The notes beneath the pieces were generated by a model. That model was not told the DNA's origin. It made no database searches and was given only the letters and a program-made list of their open reading frames with translations. This document shows, in pieces, positions 31,615 through 40,217 of a stretch of DNA of 41,156 nt. Within the stretch, counting starts at the first letter, position 1. Each line of letters starts with the position of its first letter. Location of the stretch: positions 1 through 41,156 of the forward strand of contig JADLDK010000052.1 in the NCBI GenBank assembly GCA_020846715.1, written 5' to 3'. The stretch is from Armatimonadota bacterium. GTDB lineage: Bacteria; Armatimonadota; UBA5829; DSUL01. The translations under genes and the position numbers were made by a program.

Positions 31615-34338
31615 TCAGCGTTTGCGCAGCTTAACGAGCCTTTGTGAATCTGCGCCTCGTGAGCTTATGCCTGTCGCGAACTCGAAAGCGCCGACGGAGG
31701 GTGCCGGGTCACCGGGCGCAAGGATGCAACGCACGGGCGATCCGCTTCCATCGTCCAGGACAAACTCGCCGTTACCTGCGCTTATCACCGTTCCCCAGAC
31801 AGTAACCAGCAACCCGATGTTGTTCATGCCGTAAGGACTGAGAACCCCGGCCTGCCCACGGGTAGGACCTGCGCTCGTCATCCAGTCTTCCCCGCCAAGC
31901 TGCCGGTTGCTCATACGAAAGGGATTGAGACTGGAGGAGCCTCCTTGCAGCGTGACCTCTCCCGCAAGCGCGCGCTCACCAGAAGCGTCCGTGGTCATCT
32001 TGCCGATGACACTCACCAACGCGCCTTCAACAAGATTGTCCACTGCGGAGACCGGCTGAATCTGAAGTCCTGAGGATCTTTGAGAATCCTCTACATAAAA
32101 ACTCTGAGTGGTCAGGAGCGAGACGGGCACGCCCGCGAGCTTGACGGATGAGTCGTCCGGCAACAGTTTGGCCTGTCCGGGACTTATCGCGGCCACGGTG
32201 TTGAACACCTCAAATGTCTGGCTGGGGCCCGCGGCCGGCGCCTGGCCGCCCGAAGAGGAGGCGGTCCCGGCAGCAAGAGAGATGCCAAGGGTTCCATCAC
32301 CGGTGATACTGTTGATAGAAACAAGGCGGGAGAGGTTGCCCGAACCGGATACGCTGACAAGGCCATTTGCGTCTCCGGTCCGATTGAGCGTGACATCGGA
32401 GTTCGATAGGCTGACAGACGTTGCATTCGTGTAGTTGACGGAGTATGTGACAGGGCCGAAAGAGGCAAAAGGCCGGGACGGCTGACCAATGGATACAGTC
32501 GGAGGCCCGGGGGTAACCGTCAGAGTCACGCTGAAAACCTGGGCCGGATTCTGCCCTGAGGTGTCAGTAACGGTCAGCGAACCGAAGTACGTCGTGGGGC
32601 TCAGACTCGCTGTAGAAAAAGTGATCGTATGCGTGTTTGTATTCCCACTGCTCGCGCCTGACGCCGGAGAAACGCCCAGCCAGCTTCTATTGCTCGTTAT
32701 CGTGTAGTCGAGCGTCCCTCCTCCGATGTTGCGAACGGTCATCGTCTGAGACGGAGGACTTGAGCCTTGCGTCACCGATGCTGTTGTAGCCGCAGGAGAG
32801 CGAGACAGGACCGGCGGACTTTCGCCACGCACTTCAAACTCCGGGATACGGGCATAGTTGTCGATGCCTGCATCAGTAATGTAAAGGCGCACATAGCGAA
32901 GCTGCTTGGGAGTGAGGTACGTGCGCGCTGTTACAGCTTCCTGAACACTGTTGTCTATGATGACTTCATCCTGCCAGGGCCCGTCAATGCTGGAAGCGGA
33001 CTGAATGCTGAAGCTCTCTGTGTTATAGTACGCAGGCTCTCCTGCCGCACCGGCGTGGCGGATAATGAAGCCGTTGACTGTTTTCATAGCGCCCAGATCC
33101 AGCACCAGCCAGTGTGGAGGAGAAGTCCCGGCGCTGGTCCATTTGCTGGCGACGGACACAACTCCATCAATGGCCTTCAAACCGGCCTGTTCAGCATTGA
33201 AGTCAGAATCAGTGTGAATCTGCGTCGCTTGCAGGCTGAGATTGACGCCGCCTGGTGTGGTGTTGGTCATGGCGTCGGGCGCCCAGCGATACTTGAAAGC
33301 TACTGCCTGCTGAAAATCCTGTATGACATTGCCCAGCGCCGAGATTCCAAAAGTGAACTGCCCCTCAGCTTCCATCGGCCAGCGGAAAAGCGCCACACAG
33401 CGCACCTTCTGGCTGTTGCTCTGATTCCATGTGTTGATTTCAGAGTAAATATTGCGCACCCACCCGCTATTGACATTCGCCCAAGTGCGCTTCGGGTTAC
33501 TGTTGTCCGCACATTCGAAATTCTGGTCACACTCAGTGATGAAGGCTGGCTTACTCCTGAACGCGGGAGGTAGCGCCTGCAGATAGTTACGATAGACGCG
33601 GAAGTTGTAGTAGATAGTCTGATACGGAGGCCCCATTTTGGAGTCGCTAAAGACCAGCGCCGGGTCGCATCCGTGTGTATAGGCATGCAGAGCCAGTGCG
33701 TCCACCTTGCTGGCGCCAATGCCATTGAGAATATTCAACCAGTAGTCAAGGAAGCCAGGGATTCCCTGACCTGGATAGGGAGGCGCCCATGTGCCCGATG
33801 GTGAGGGCATCAACTGCGCGCCCGGCGCGACGGCTTTGACTGCGGAGTAAACCTGATTGTAGCAACTTACGTAACGCGCGGACGTGATAGGCTCTCCTGT
33901 GTTCGGGTTGTCGTTGACGTTTCCAGGCCATTCACGCGGCAGGTTCGTCTCGTTGCCTATGATCCAGTATCTACAGCCAGACGAGTTCTTGATGAAGTTG
34001 GCGCATCTTGCCGCAAAATTGGCGTACTGAGACTCTGGCGGCAGGGTTCCGGACGAACCATAGCCGTTATTAAGCCGCACGATGATCCCGTAGCCCTGAT
34101 TGGCCCAGTAGCTGTAGTTTCCGGCAGACTGATCTGACGGATTTGCGCCGATGGCTTCGGTAAAAACAATCCAGCCCTTTGCGGAGATCATATGAGATTC
34201 ACCGCCGGGATCGTGGATGGCATAGATATATTCCGGATCGGTCAAAGCGAAGCTCCTCAGACACAATAGAACAAGCAGCACAAGAACGGTGAGGGTGATG
34301 GTGAGCAAACGATGGCCAGTTGAACGCAATACTATCAT
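31615..34338 (-). CDS. Secreted multidomain clan GH-A-like glycosidase with F5/8C and BACON-like domains
   Basis: Predicted extracellular glycan hydrolase of 907 residues. A signal helix (LLTITLTVLVLLVLL) is followed by a TIM-barrel region with WIIGNETN at about 127 (acid/base E130). KPAFITECD at about 264 carries the nucleophile E269. This is the beta-4/beta-7 Glu pair typical of clan GH-A. Next is a discoidin F5/8C domain at about 375-510 (HWLVLDLGAMKTVNGFIIRHA, LRYVRLYITDAG). A BACON-like repeat (SNRSWLGVSPASGASS) lies at about 515-610, then an Ig-like stretch to about 715. The end, about 720-900, has the look of an OB fold (GALVSVIGKMTTDASGERAL). I chose the ATG at 34338 over a TTG two codons upstream. 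It is convergent with the transpeptidase. Confidence 0.75.
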   Translation of the reverse strand: MIVLRSTGHRLLTITLTVLVLLVLLCLRSFALTDPEYIYAIHDPGGESHMISAKGWIVFTEAIGANPSDQSAGNYSYWANQGYGIIVRLNNGYGSSGTLPPESQYANFAARCANFIKNSSGCRYWIIGNETNLPREWPGNVNDNPNTGEPITSARYVSCYNQVYSAVKAVAPGAQLMPSPSGTWAPPYPGQGIPGFLDYWLNILNGIGASKVDALALHAYTHGCDPALVFSDSKMGPPYQTIYYNFRVYRNYLQALPPAFRSKPAFITECDQNFECADNSNPKRTWANVNSGWVRNIYSEINTWNQSNSQKVRCVALFRWPMEAEGQFTFGISALGNVIQDFQQAVAFKYRWAPDAMTNTTPGGVNLSLQATQIHTDSDFNAEQAGLKAIDGVVSVASKWTSAGTSPPHWLVLDLGAMKTVNGFIIRHAGAAGEPAYYNTESFSIQSASSIDGPWQDEVIIDNSVQEAVTARTYLTPKQLRYVRLYITDAGIDNYARIPEFEVRGESPPVLSRSPAATTASVTQGSSPPSQTMTVRNIGGGTLDYTITSNRSWLGVSPASGASSGNTNTHTITFSTASLSPTTYFGSLTVTDTSGQNPAQVFSVTLTVTPGPPTVSIGQPSRPFASFGPVTYSVNYTNATSVSLSNSDVTLNRTGDANGLVSVSGSGNLSRLVSINSITGDGTLGISLAAGTASSSGGQAPAAGPSQTFEVFNTVAAISPGQAKLLPDDSSVKLAGVPVSLLTTQSFYVEDSQRSSGLQIQPVSAVDNLVEGALVSVIGKMTTDASGERALAGEVTLQGGSSSLNPFRMSNRQLGGEDWMTSAGPTRGQAGVLSPYGMNNIGLLVTVWGTVISAGNGEFVLDDGSGSPVRCILAPGDPAPSVGAFEFATGISSRGADSQRLVKLRKR

Positions 34339-34736
34339 AGACAACCTTACTTATATAACGGTCTTTGGACTTGTCATTACTTTCCACTATCCCACAACAG
34401 TCTGTGAGAGTCAAGCTCGCCAAAAGCGACCAAAACCCCGGATAGACTCATTCCCGAAGAGTCAGGTGCCAGGAGGATCGCCGCAGGATCTGCAAATGCC
34501 GAAGGCCGGCGTTATCTGGAGACAATTTGCGCGGGTTTTCGCAGGGACTTGGAACAAATCGGCGCATTGGCGCGTATGAACAGATAGATAGCTTCCCATC
34601 CTCCTTTCTCCTGGGCCCATCGCGAAAGCGATGGGCCTCCTGTTTGTACGCCTGACTCCTCAACGCTGGTATGCCCGCCTAACGCAGGTTCGGCGCGTAC
34701 CAATGCGGAAACTCCGTCAAAGAAGGGAGGCGCATT
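34339..34736 (+). other. Structured leader candidate upstream of the BNR-4 gene
   Basis: This 398-bp divergent region holds no gene. In its middle and right part several inverted repeats lie in a row, such as 34446-34450 with 34460-34464. A terminator-type hairpin follows. The element CCAGGAGGAT (34469-34478) can pair with three later sites: ATCCTCCT (34598-34605), CTCCTGG (34608-34614) or CCTCCTG (34636-34642). This looks like a regulatory RNA leader but matches no riboswitch class I could recognise. Confidence 0.4.
34614..34647 (+). terminator. Hairpin with GAAA loop in the BNR-4 leader, possible attenuator
   Basis: A perfect 10-bp stem (34614-34623 with 34628-34637) capped by a GAAA tetraloop, followed by TCCTGTTTGT. 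No plus-strand gene ends just upstream. It therefore lies inside the 5' leader of the BNR-4 gene, 100 nt before its start, and not after a coding sequence. Confidence 0.55.
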
Positions 34737-36059
34737 TTGAACATCTCGGGTGTTTTGAAAAGTCTCGTGTTATGTGCCGTATGTACCCTGCCCGCCGCGG
34801 CGCACATACAGACGCGCACACTGAATGTGGGAGACGGATGGGCGCGCAACTCCATCAATACCTCAATCTTTCGCCAGAGCGCGCTGTGCAGCCACGGCCA
34901 TCTTCAGTACGTCAGCTATTACGATCAGGATGGGCGCGTCGTCCTGGCCAGGCGCAGGATGCCCAGCGGCAAGTGGCAGATTTTGAGGACTCAGTACACA
35001 GGCAATGTGCGCGATGCACACAACGGTATCTCGATCGGAGTGGACGGCAGCGGACTCGTGCATATCGCCTGGGATCATCACGGAGGGCCGCTCCATTACG
35101 CGCAGGGCAAGGCCCCGGATTCTCTAGAGCTCACAGAGCAAATGCCGATGACCGGAGTTGATGAGACTCACGTGACATATCCGGAGTTTTTCACTCTGCC
35201 AGACGGCGATCTATTGATGATGTACCGAAGCGGCAGCTCCGGAAACGGAGATGTGATGCTGAATCGCTGGGATCATCGCCGCCGGACGTGGAGTATCGTC
35301 CACCACCCTTTTATCAGCGGTCAGGCGCAGCGCAACGCCTACACCAATCAGATAGCGGTGGGATCTGACGGCAGCTTGCATATCACATGGTGCTGGCGCG
35401 AAACTGGTGACGCCGCTACCAACCACGACATCTGCTACGCACGCTCCTGCGATACCGGGAAAACGTGGACGCGCTCTGACGGGACAATCTACACTCTCCC
35501 CATCACACAGGACACGGCCGAGGTTATCCGCCGCATTCCTCAGGGACGTGATCTTATCAATACAACCACAACCTGTCTGGACACGGCCGGCCACCCGATG
35601 ATGGCGGGCTACTGGCGCGAGGCAGACTCCCCCTGTCCGCAGTATCGCCTGGTCTGGTTTGACGGCAAAGGATGGCGGATGAGCCGAATCACGGACAGAG
35701 ATCAGGACTTCAGACTGAGTGGACTCGGAACAAAGCGCGTCCCAATCTCAAGGCCCAAGCTGGCAGCCGATAAACAGGGGCGAGTTTATATGTTGTTTCG
35801 TGATGAACTGAGAAGAAACCGCGTTTCAGTCGCTCTATCAGAGGACCCAGCCCACGCCAGGTGGCGGTTCTTTGATCTCGCTGATGACAGCGTCGGTCTG
35901 TGGGAGCCCAACTACGATGTAGAACGGTGGCACAGAACAGGAGAACTTCACATCTTTGTGCAGCGCGTCGGGCAGGGAGATGGTGAAAAGCTCGAAGACG
36001 TCGCCCCTCAGCCAGTTCGAGTACTCATCTGGAAACCAAATGGGCGCTCTCCCGGCTGA
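34737..36059 (+). CDS. Secreted BNR-4 repeat beta-propeller protein
   Basis: Exported propeller of 440 residues of the BNR_4 type (PF15892-like). The family contains polysaccharide lyases and sialidase-like proteins. A signal peptide (LKSLVLCAVCTLPAAA) is followed by DGWARNSINTSIFRQSAL, RDAHNGISIGVDGSGLVHIAWDHH, DETHVTYPEF, YTNQIAVGSDGSLHITWCWRE and RPKLAADKQGRVYMLFRDE. Each is one blade with the D-x-x-G-x-x-H pattern. HIAWDHHGGPLHY is a candidate active-site region. The start is TTG at 34737, with GGGAGG ending 6 nt upstream. The leader holds an attenuator-like hairpin. Lyase activity is possible but not shown. Confidence 0.75.
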   Translation: MNISGVLKSLVLCAVCTLPAAAHIQTRTLNVGDGWARNSINTSIFRQSALCSHGHLQYVSYYDQDGRVVLARRRMPSGKWQILRTQYTGNVRDAHNGISIGVDGSGLVHIAWDHHGGPLHYAQGKAPDSLELTEQMPMTGVDETHVTYPEFFTLPDGDLLMMYRSGSSGNGDVMLNRWDHRRRTWSIVHHPFISGQAQRNAYTNQIAVGSDGSLHITWCWRETGDAATNHDICYARSCDTGKTWTRSDGTIYTLPITQDTAEVIRRIPQGRDLINTTTTCLDTAGHPMMAGYWREADSPCPQYRLVWFDGKGWRMSRITDRDQDFRLSGLGTKRVPISRPKLAADKQGRVYMLFRDELRRNRVSVALSEDPAHARWRFFDLADDSVGLWEPNYDVERWHRTGELHIFVQRVGQGDGEKLEDVAPQPVRVLIWKPNGRSPG

Positions 36060-36083
36060 GCAGGAGAACGCCCGGGTTTCTTT
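36042..36083 (+). terminator. Intrinsic terminator of the BNR-4 gene
   Basis: Arms 36042-36052 and 36063-36073 pair in 10 of 11 positions around a loop that contains the BNR-4 stop codon, followed by GGGTTTCTTT. The run of T reaches the stop of the convergent DUF1080 gene, so it may act on both strands. Confidence 0.7.
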
Positions 36084-36867
36084 AGTAGCGCTCGGCGCCG
36101 TGCTCTGGAACAGGCACGATCCAGATATTGCGGTACTGCACAGGGGTTCCATGATCCTGGAGAATAATCTGCGCGGGATCGCGGGTCGGCTCACTCGGAC
36201 CAATACCCGTTCCCACCGGTATCTCAACATTGTTTTGAACAAGGACACCGTTCCAGAGCACCGTCACCCTGGCGCTCTCCGTTTGTTTCCCGTCCGCGTC
36301 AAAGCGCGGCGCGCGGAAGAAAATGTCGTAGAACTGCCACACGCGCGGCGGGCGCGCCATGTTGATCAGCGGGGCGCTCACGTTGTACACAGCTCCGCAG
36401 TCACCTTTGCCGACAGAATCCAACCCAAAGCTGTCCAGCACCTGAATCTCATAGCGCTGCTGAAGGCCAATGCCACTGTTGCCCCTGCCCTGCCCGTGTG
36501 CATCTGGCATAAAAGGCGTACGGAACTCCACGTGGAGCTGGCAGTCCTTGAACTTCGCGCGGGTCTGGATATTGGCGCCGGCCACAGTCATGGCGTCGCC
36601 TTCGATCTTCCATGGCGCGGGTTTATCCGTGCCGACGATCTCCCAGTTGCTCGCCAGCTCCGAAGCCTTCCCAGAAAAAAGCACTATAGCGCCCGGGACA
36701 TCCGGCGGAGGGATGGGCTTCATCTGCTTTGCGGCTTTCATGGCCTTCTCTATTTCGCCGTTCGACATACTCGCCGCGGTTGCCCTGCACGCCGTAGATG
36801 CCAGGATAACGGCCAGGGCCGCTGCGGCCATCGTGGCGCGCTGCATTGTAATCAGTTTTTCTTTCAT
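36082..36867 (-). CDS. Secreted DUF1080 protein, 3-keto-disaccharide hydrolase-like
   Basis: Exported 261-residue protein of the PF06439 family, whose tested members cleave 3-keto-glycosides. A signal peptide (AAAALAVILAST, with a C shortly after) leads to the concanavalin-like fold. In that fold, IVLFSGKASELASNWEIVGT starts the domain. WKIEGDAMTV and NIQTRAKFKDCQLHVEFRTP follow. GRGNSGIGLQQRYEIQVLDSFG is the family hallmark, and WQFYDIFFRAP with ARVTVLWNGVLV lies near the end. The ATG at 36867 has AGGA 8 nt upstream. The exported Gfo/Idh/MocA enzyme elsewhere in the window is a plausible source of 3-keto sugars, though it is not linked in one operon. Confidence 0.85.
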   Translation of the reverse strand: MKEKLITMQRATMAAAALAVILASTACRATAASMSNGEIEKAMKAAKQMKPIPPPDVPGAIVLFSGKASELASNWEIVGTDKPAPWKIEGDAMTVAGANIQTRAKFKDCQLHVEFRTPFMPDAHGQGRGNSGIGLQQRYEIQVLDSFGLDSVGKGDCGAVYNVSAPLINMARPPRVWQFYDIFFRAPRFDADGKQTESARVTVLWNGVLVQNNVEIPVGTGIGPSEPTRDPAQIILQDHGTPVQYRNIWIVPVPEHGAERY

Positions 36868-37056
36868 CAGTTCATTCCTCGTGCGTGTGCCGGCTGATCG
36901 CCGAAAAAGCCGCAGTAACGCGTTTCTATGTGTAGCTCAGATCACTACAGAGCTATTGGACGCTTCAAAGCGCCACGCCTGCTTCGCTGAGTTCAGTTTT
37001 CCCGTCTTGGAAACAAGACATTCCTGCATCCCCAGGAAAAGCTTCGCTCTGAGAAG

Positions 37057-37091
37057 GCAAAAAACGGCGGGGGCACACGCCACCCGCCGTT
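37057..37091 (-). terminator. Intrinsic terminator of the ribosomal protein operon after rplL
   Basis: A perfect 9-bp stem (37063-37071 with 37083-37091). On the minus strand a run of six T follows directly. It lies 27 bp after the rplL stop. Confidence 0.9.
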
Positions 37092-37117
37092 CCTCACATC
37101 CTGGAATGTGAGCCGTC

Positions 37118-37498
37118 TTACTTGATCTCGACAGTGGCGCCTTCGGCCTCCACTTTCTCTTTGATCTGCTTGGCTTCGTCCTCGCCGATGCCCTCTTTGA
37201 TCGGCTGCGGAGCCCCTTCGACCAGATCCTTGGCCTCTTTCAGACCCAGACCGGTGATCTCTCGAACGACCTTGATGACCTGAATCTTCTTGTCACCAAT
37301 AGCGGTCAGAACTGCGTCGAAAGAGGTCTTCTCCTCGGCTGCGGCGGCCGCGCCGTCACCGCCGGCGGCTGCCGGGGCAGCAGCGGCGACCGGCATCGCC
37401 GACACGCCAAACTCCTCCTGAAGGGCTTTGACGAAGTCATTGAGCTCAATGACTGTCATCTGCTTGACTGTTTCAACCAACTCAGCAACGTTTGCCAT
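37118..37498 (-). CDS. rplL: 50S ribosomal protein L7/L12
   Basis: Stalk protein that recruits translation factors to the ribosome; dimers bind L10. The 126 residues show the N-terminal dimerisation helix ([27 protein letters not shown]) and an Ala/Gly-rich hinge. The globular C-terminal domain follows with [38 protein letters not shown]. The ATG is at 37498 with AAGGA upstream. It is the last gene of the operon, 62 bp after rplJ. Confidence 0.97.
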   Translation of the reverse strand: MANVAELVETVKQMTVIELNDFVKALQEEFGVSAMPVAAAAPAAAGGDGAAAAAEEKTSFDAVLTAIGDKKIQVIKVVREITGLGLKEAKDLVEGAPQPIKEGIGEDEAKQIKEKVEAEGATVEIK

Positions 37499-37560
37499 TT
37501 TTCTATGTGTCCTTTGTAAACTCGAAATCGTGAACTCTAGTGTCCTGCTTTGCGAGGGCT

Positions 37561-38079
37561 CTATGCCTTCTGCTCGGCAATGCCCGTCAGTGTCCAGACC
37601 AAACTCCCGAGCATGGTCTGCAGCGTGCCCGCCAGGTTAGCTATGGGCGCCTGTAAGCCTCCGAGCACCTGGGCGATCATCTGGTCGCGCGGTGGCAGCT
37701 TGGCAATTTGCTCAATCGCCCCTCCATCGTAGGCCGTGCCGTCCACAACGCCGCTCTTGATCGTCATCGGACTGCGGCTGTCTCGAATGTACTGATTCAG
37801 CAACCGCGGTCCGGCGACTGAGTCGCCAAGACTTACCGCTATCGCCGTCGGGCCTTCAAGAGCCTCTGCCAATTCGGAAAGCGCTGTTCCGGAGCTCGCT
37901 CTGCGAAGCAAAGTATTCTTCACAACGTGAAACTCGACTTGCTCCGGCCGGAGTCTGGCGCGCAGCTCGTTGAAGTCCTTCATCGTGAGCCCGCGGTAGT
38001 CCGCAAGCACGACAGACGAAGACTCCTGCACCAGCGCAGTCAACTCGGCGACTGCCTGTTCTTTTTTTGGTGTAGCCAT
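37561..38079 (-). CDS. rplJ: 50S ribosomal protein L10
   Basis: Base of the ribosomal stalk; it binds 23S rRNA and L7/L12 dimers and is the autogenous repressor of this operon in many bacteria. The 172 residues begin [13 protein letters not shown] and include [18 protein letters not shown] and [12 protein letters not shown]. The C-terminal helix for L12 binding follows ([23 protein letters not shown]). I chose the ATG at 38079 because GGAGGTGA lies about 11 nt upstream. An in-frame extension would run into the structured leader. Confidence 0.97.
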   Translation of the reverse strand: MATPKKEQAVAELTALVQESSSVVLADYRGLTMKDFNELRARLRPEQVEFHVVKNTLLRRASSGTALSELAEALEGPTAIAVSLGDSVAGPRLLNQYIRDSRSPMTIKSGVVDGTAYDGGAIEQIAKLPPRDQMIAQVLGGLQAPIANLAGTLQTMLGSLVWTLTGIAEQKA

Positions 38080-38121
38080 AACTGTCTCTATCACCTCCTC
38101 TCCTGCCTGTTGGCTGCACAC

Positions 38122-38317
38122 AAAAAAGCCCCGGATTAGAAGCTTCTGATTGCCCAGAACTTCTACCGAGGCGTAGATTGCGCACAGCAGGCAGGAGCGT
38201 CCCTTTGCGGGGACAACAACTATCGCTGTTGCGAGTAACGCCTCGGCGGGCAGGGACAAATCCCGATTAAGTCCATGCGCATAGCGCAGGACACCTGCTG
38301 TCTTCAGCTTTTTTGCA
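38122..38317 (-). ncRNA. Ribosomal protein L10 leader with attenuator
   Basis: Autoregulatory leader of rplJL. It contains the L10-leader core. GCAGG and CCTGC arms (38294-38298 with 38250-38254) enclose a GTCC-TGCGC hairpin, a CTTAAT linker and a GGGA-TCCC hairpin. Downstream, ACGCCTCGG (38166-38174) can pair with CCGAGGCGT (38238-38246). Alternatively GCCTCGGTAGAAG (38160-38172) pairs with 38128-38142, giving a terminator followed by six T (38127-38122). The two pairings exclude each other, as expected for attenuation by L10. Confidence 0.8.
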
Positions 38318-38323
38318 TGACAA

Positions 38324-38329
38324 ATTGTA
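38324..38329 (-). promoter_or_regulatory. Possible -10 element of rplJL
   Basis: TACAAT on the minus strand, about 7 nt before the first conserved base of the L10 leader. No good -35 hexamer is seen at 16-18 bp, so this is a weak call. A separate hairpin (38359-38366 with 38379-38386) lies between it and rplA. Confidence 0.3.
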
Positions 38330-38399
38330 ACGGTGGGCGCATCCGCAGCTCACCCGGGCCTTCCAGCGCTAAGGCTGTCTGGAAGGGCGAAAATGGAAG

Positions 38400-39116
38400 C
38401 TAACCGTGGCGCTCGGCAACCGCTGCAGCGCGCTGCGTATCTACCTGAAAACCCGGCCCCATTGTCGTGGAAACAGTTATCTTTTTCAGATAGCGCCCCT
38501 TGGCGGCCGCAGGCTTAGCTCGTACCAACGCGCCAATAAGCGCATTGAAGTTGGTTACCAGGTCTTCATCCGAAAATGACGCCTTGCCAATAGCGGAATG
38601 GACGATCCCCGCCTTCTCTACGCGGAACTCTACGCGGGTGGCCTTCTTGATGTCATTTACCACACGCGAGACATCCGTGGTCACGGTTCCTGCTTTCTGG
38701 TTGGGCATTCGCGGCCCCAACAGCCGGCCCAGCCGGGTCACAATGCCCATGACATCGGGTGTGGCGACTGCGACGTCAAAGTCTCGCCATCCGCCCTGAA
38801 TTTTGGCAACCAGATCCTCGGCGCCGACCTCGTCAGCGCCCGCGTCTTCGGCATCCTTCGCGTGCTCACCCTTGGCAAAAACAATAACTGTGCGCTTCTT
38901 GCCCGTTCCGGCGGGCAGCGTCGTGGTTCCGCGAACCATCTGGTCACCATGGCGCGGATCTACACCGAGATTGACCGCCACGTCTATGGTCTCGTCAAAC
39001 TTGGCGCTGCTGGAAGCCTTGGCGGCAGCGATAGCGGCGGCAGGCTCGAGGGGCTGGTCTTTGCCGACCCCTGCGCTCTTCAAAGCGTTCTGATATCTCT
39101 CACTATGCTTGGGCAT
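38400..39116 (-). CDS. rplA: 50S ribosomal protein L1
   Basis: Forms the L1 stalk at the E site and acts as a translational repressor of the L11 operon in many bacteria. The 238 residues show the usual start ([16 protein letters not shown]), the first alpha/beta domain with [34 protein letters not shown], and the central domain with [18 protein letters not shown]. The end [16 protein letters not shown] is standard. The ATG at 39116 is 11 bp after the rplK stop, so the two are in one transcript. Confidence 0.97.
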   Translation of the reverse strand: MPKHSERYQNALKSAGVGKDQPLEPAAAIAAAKASSSAKFDETIDVAVNLGVDPRHGDQMVRGTTTLPAGTGKKRTVIVFAKGEHAKDAEDAGADEVGAEDLVAKIQGGWRDFDVAVATPDVMGIVTRLGRLLGPRMPNQKAGTVTTDVSRVVNDIKKATRVEFRVEKAGIVHSAIGKASFSDEDLVTNFNALIGALVRAKPAAAKGRYLKKITVSTTMGPGFQVDTQRAAAVAERHG

Positions 39117-39127
39117 CGCTCTCTCCC

Positions 39128-39553
39128 TTAACCCTCAATCTCGATGCCAGCCGAGCGTGCGGTTCCGGCAATCACCTTCATCGCGCCTTCAATGTCAATG
39201 GCATTCAGGTCCGCCATTTTGGTCCGCGCAATCTCCTCAAGCTGAGCGCGCGTGATCTTGCCAACTTTCACGCGGTTTGGCGTGCCTGAAGCCGCATCCA
39301 CACCAGCAGCTTTCTTGAGAAGCTCTGCCGCCGGCGGAGTCTTGAGAATATAGGTGAAGGAGCGATCTTCAAATACAGTGATTTCAACGGGGACGATAGT
39401 GCCCATCTGGGGCGCTGTCTTTTCGTTGTAGCTCTTGATAAACTCCATCATGTTGATCCCGTACTGGCCCAGGGCCGGGCCGACAGGCGGCGCGGGCGTT
39501 GCTTTTCCCGCTGGGATCTGGAGCTTGACGATCCCGAGGACTTTTTTAGCCAT
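39128..39553 (-). CDS. rplK: 50S ribosomal protein L11
   Basis: Binds the GTPase-associated region of 23S rRNA and is needed for RelA-type stringent signalling. The 141 residues include the proline-rich N-terminal part [20 protein letters not shown], then [12 protein letters not shown] and [19 protein letters not shown]. The C-terminal RNA-binding domain ends [21 protein letters not shown]. The ATG at 39553 has AAGGAG 6 nt upstream. Confidence 0.97.
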   Translation of the reverse strand: MAKKVLGIVKLQIPAGKATPAPPVGPALGQYGINMMEFIKSYNEKTAPQMGTIVPVEITVFEDRSFTYILKTPPAAELLKKAAGVDAASGTPNRVKVGKITRAQLEEIARTKMADLNAIDIEGAMKVIAGTARSAGIEIEG

Positions 39554-39639
39554 TCTGGCTCCTTTCGACTAACTATCAGTCTCCCACAGTGTGACAGTAG
39601 TGCGTCACAGCGTGGTGTGTTCCAGCGTCTCGAAAGATT

Positions 39640-40167
39640 CTACTCGAAACGCTCGACCTGTCCAAACTCCAACTCGACCGGCGTATCGCGGCCAAATATG
39701 GAGATCAATACTTTCAGGGTTTCTTTCTGGGCGTTGACGTCTTCTATCTTCCCGGTAAACTCGGCAAAAGGTCCGCTAATCACGCGCACAACGTCACCGA
39801 CATTCCACCGCACCTTCGGCGGCTTCTTGGGACCCTCAACCGCTTCGAGAATCCCCTGCACTTCCTTCTCCTGCAGCGGAATGGGCTTGTTGCCGGACGT
39901 GACAAAGCCTGTGACCCCGGTCGTGCTCTTGACCAGATGCCACGTGGAGTCGTCCAGAATCATCTCAATCAGCACGTAGCCGGGGAATATTTTGCGCTGG
40001 ACTTCGGTGCGCTTGCCTGCGCGCGTACGCAACTCGGCTTCAGTCGGGACAACGATGCGCATGATCTTGTCCTTGAGAGCCATGGAGTCGGCGCGGCGCT
40101 CAATGTTAGTCTTGACTTTGTTTTCGTGTCCGGAGTAGGTATGGACTGCGTACCAGTGCTTTTCCAT
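39640..40167 (-). CDS. nusG: Transcription termination/antitermination factor NusG
   Basis: Binds RNA polymerase and couples it to ribosomes or Rho. The 175 residues begin WYAVHTYSGHENKVKTNIERR, the NGN domain, with FPGYVLIEMILDDSTWHLVKSTTGVTGFV. The C-terminal KOW domain follows with VGDVVRVISGPFAEFTGKIEDVN. The ATG is at 40167. Position directly after secE and before rplK is the standard order. Confidence 0.97.
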   Translation of the reverse strand: MEKHWYAVHTYSGHENKVKTNIERRADSMALKDKIMRIVVPTEAELRTRAGKRTEVQRKIFPGYVLIEMILDDSTWHLVKSTTGVTGFVTSGNKPIPLQEKEVQGILEAVEGPKKPPKVRWNVGDVVRVISGPFAEFTGKIEDVNAQKETLKVLISIFGRDTPVELEFGQVERFE

Positions 40168-40217
40168 AAATTAAAGTGTTAGTCTCTCAATCCGACCGGC
40201 CATGAAACGGACTCTGG

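Noticed and set aside
32767..33573. Plus-strand open frame of 268 codons
   Set aside because: Antisense to the F5/8C and barrel parts of the glycosidase.
34440..34640. Match of the BNR-4 leader to c-di-GMP, c-di-AMP, glycine or cobalamin riboswitches
   Set aside because: Short fragments looked similar, but none of the full conserved cores could be laid out.
35956..36897. Plus-strand open frame of 313 codons
   Set aside because: Overlaps the end of the BNR-4 gene and is antisense to the DUF1080 protein; no family pattern.
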